Source of the DNA: Treponema sp.
GTDB taxonomy: Bacteria > Spirochaetota > Spirochaetia > Treponematales > Treponemataceae
Direction: 5' to 3'
DNA length: 6,036 nucleotides
NCBI GenBank assembly: GCA_017421145.1
Contig: JAFOTA010000227.1
Span: forward strand, 1-6,036
The notes below the pieces were generated by a model, which had not been told where the DNA came from, did no database searches, and was given only the letters and a program-made list of their open reading frames with translations. Every line of letters begins with the position of its first letter. Positions within the stretch are counted from its first letter, which is position 1. Both the position numbers and the translations under genes were made by a program. Below, piece by piece: positions 5,914 to 6,036 of the stretch.

Positions 5914-5988
5914 CAACCGGGTTGGTAGACAGAATCAATCTTATACAAAGCAGAGGGACACCCGGTTTTCAGCGCTTTAACCAGGGTG
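5914..5988. repeat. Three copies of AACC(A)GGGT forming competing inverted repeats
   Basis: Copy 1 lies in CAACCGGGTTG (5914-5924), itself an 11-bp odd palindrome. Copy 2 is on the opposite strand as ACCCGGTT (5960-5967). Copy 3 is AACCAGGGT (5979-5987). Copy 2 can pair with copy 1 (8 bp, 37-nt loop) or with copy 3 (CACCCGGTT 5959-5967 with AACCAGGGTG 5979-5988; 9 bp with one bulged A, 11-nt loop). The second hairpin ends next to the predicted outward promoter. The copies could be binding sites for a regulator of the next gene, or mutually exclusive RNA stems at the end of the amino acid operon. Confidence 0.45.
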
Positions 5989-5989
5989 A

Positions 5990-6018
5990 TTGACTTTTGG
6001 TGCGCAAAGTTTTATCAT
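5990..6018 (+). promoter_or_regulatory. Predicted sigma70-type promoter reading out of the window
   Basis: The -35 box TTGACT (5990-5995; 5 of 6) and -10 box TATCAT (6013-6018; 5 of 6) are separated by 17 nt. The expected start is near 6025, leaving only a few transcribed bases in the window. The gene it serves is not visible. Its strength suggests that a new + strand transcription unit begins here, independent of the amino acid cassette. Confidence 0.6.
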
Positions 6019-6036
6019 TTTAGGACATGTGAGCAA

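Larger units (their letters stand above)
5844..6036. other. Non-coding region with no supportable gene
   Basis: This is the longest gene-free stretch (193 nt to the window edge). Neither strand shows a start with a proper ribosome site followed by a believable protein. It contains three inverted-repeat pairings and a promoter facing right, listed separately. I find no tRNA, rRNA, CRISPR repeat, insertion-sequence end or recognised riboswitch. Confidence 0.7.

Noticed and set aside
5844..6036. A riboswitch, tRNA, CRISPR repeat or insertion-sequence end in the terminal gap
   Set aside because: The inverted repeats are short and irregular, there are no regularly spaced direct repeats, no cloverleaf arms, no transposase remnant and no aptamer core I recognise.

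Overview
The window is gene-dense, and every gene lies on the + strand. It holds two adjacent ABC-import units, the end of a sugar-uptake operon and a complete polar amino acid uptake cassette. The base composition is balanced, Shine-Dalgarno sites are purine-rich, and sugar ABC import is paired with amylomaltase. This fits an anaerobic, carbohydrate-fermenting gut bacterium. A Treponema-like spirochaete is my guess from general sequence flavour only; there is no rRNA or other phylogenetic marker to settle it.

Region 1 (1-3503) is the distal part of a sugar operon. It contains the last codons of a MalF-type permease, a complete MalG-type permease, a LacI-family regulator and 4-alpha-glucanotransferase (malQ). 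The genes overlap or nearly touch (ATGA overlap at 128-131, TAATG overlap at 968-972, 23 nt before malQ), so they are probably one transcript whose promoter lies upstream of the window. The expected logic is import of an alpha-glucan or maltodextrin, repression by the LacI protein until sugar appears, and rearrangement of the imported oligosaccharides by MalQ. The regulator is embedded in the operon and would probably control its own synthesis. No sugar ATPase gene is seen here; the energising subunit is upstream or shared from another locus.

Region 2 (3498-5843) starts with a well-formed sigma70-type promoter whose -35 box contains the malQ stop codon. A short leader with two hairpins follows, then lipoprotein binding protein, HisM/GlnP-type permease and GlnQ-type ATPase. 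This is a self-sufficient importer for a polar amino acid. The exact ligand cannot be read from the sequence.

Region 3 (5844-6036) is 193 nt with no supportable gene. It carries inverted repeats, three copies of an AACC(A)GGGT motif, and a near-consensus promoter (5990-6018) firing rightward out of the window toward a gene that is not visible.

The coding content is ordinary. The parts worth a second look are the non-coding ones: the promoter and leader at 3498-3600, the hairpin plus U-tract after the binding-protein gene, and the motif cluster before the outward promoter. I see no evidence of a new defence system, mobile element, CRISPR array or RNA gene.
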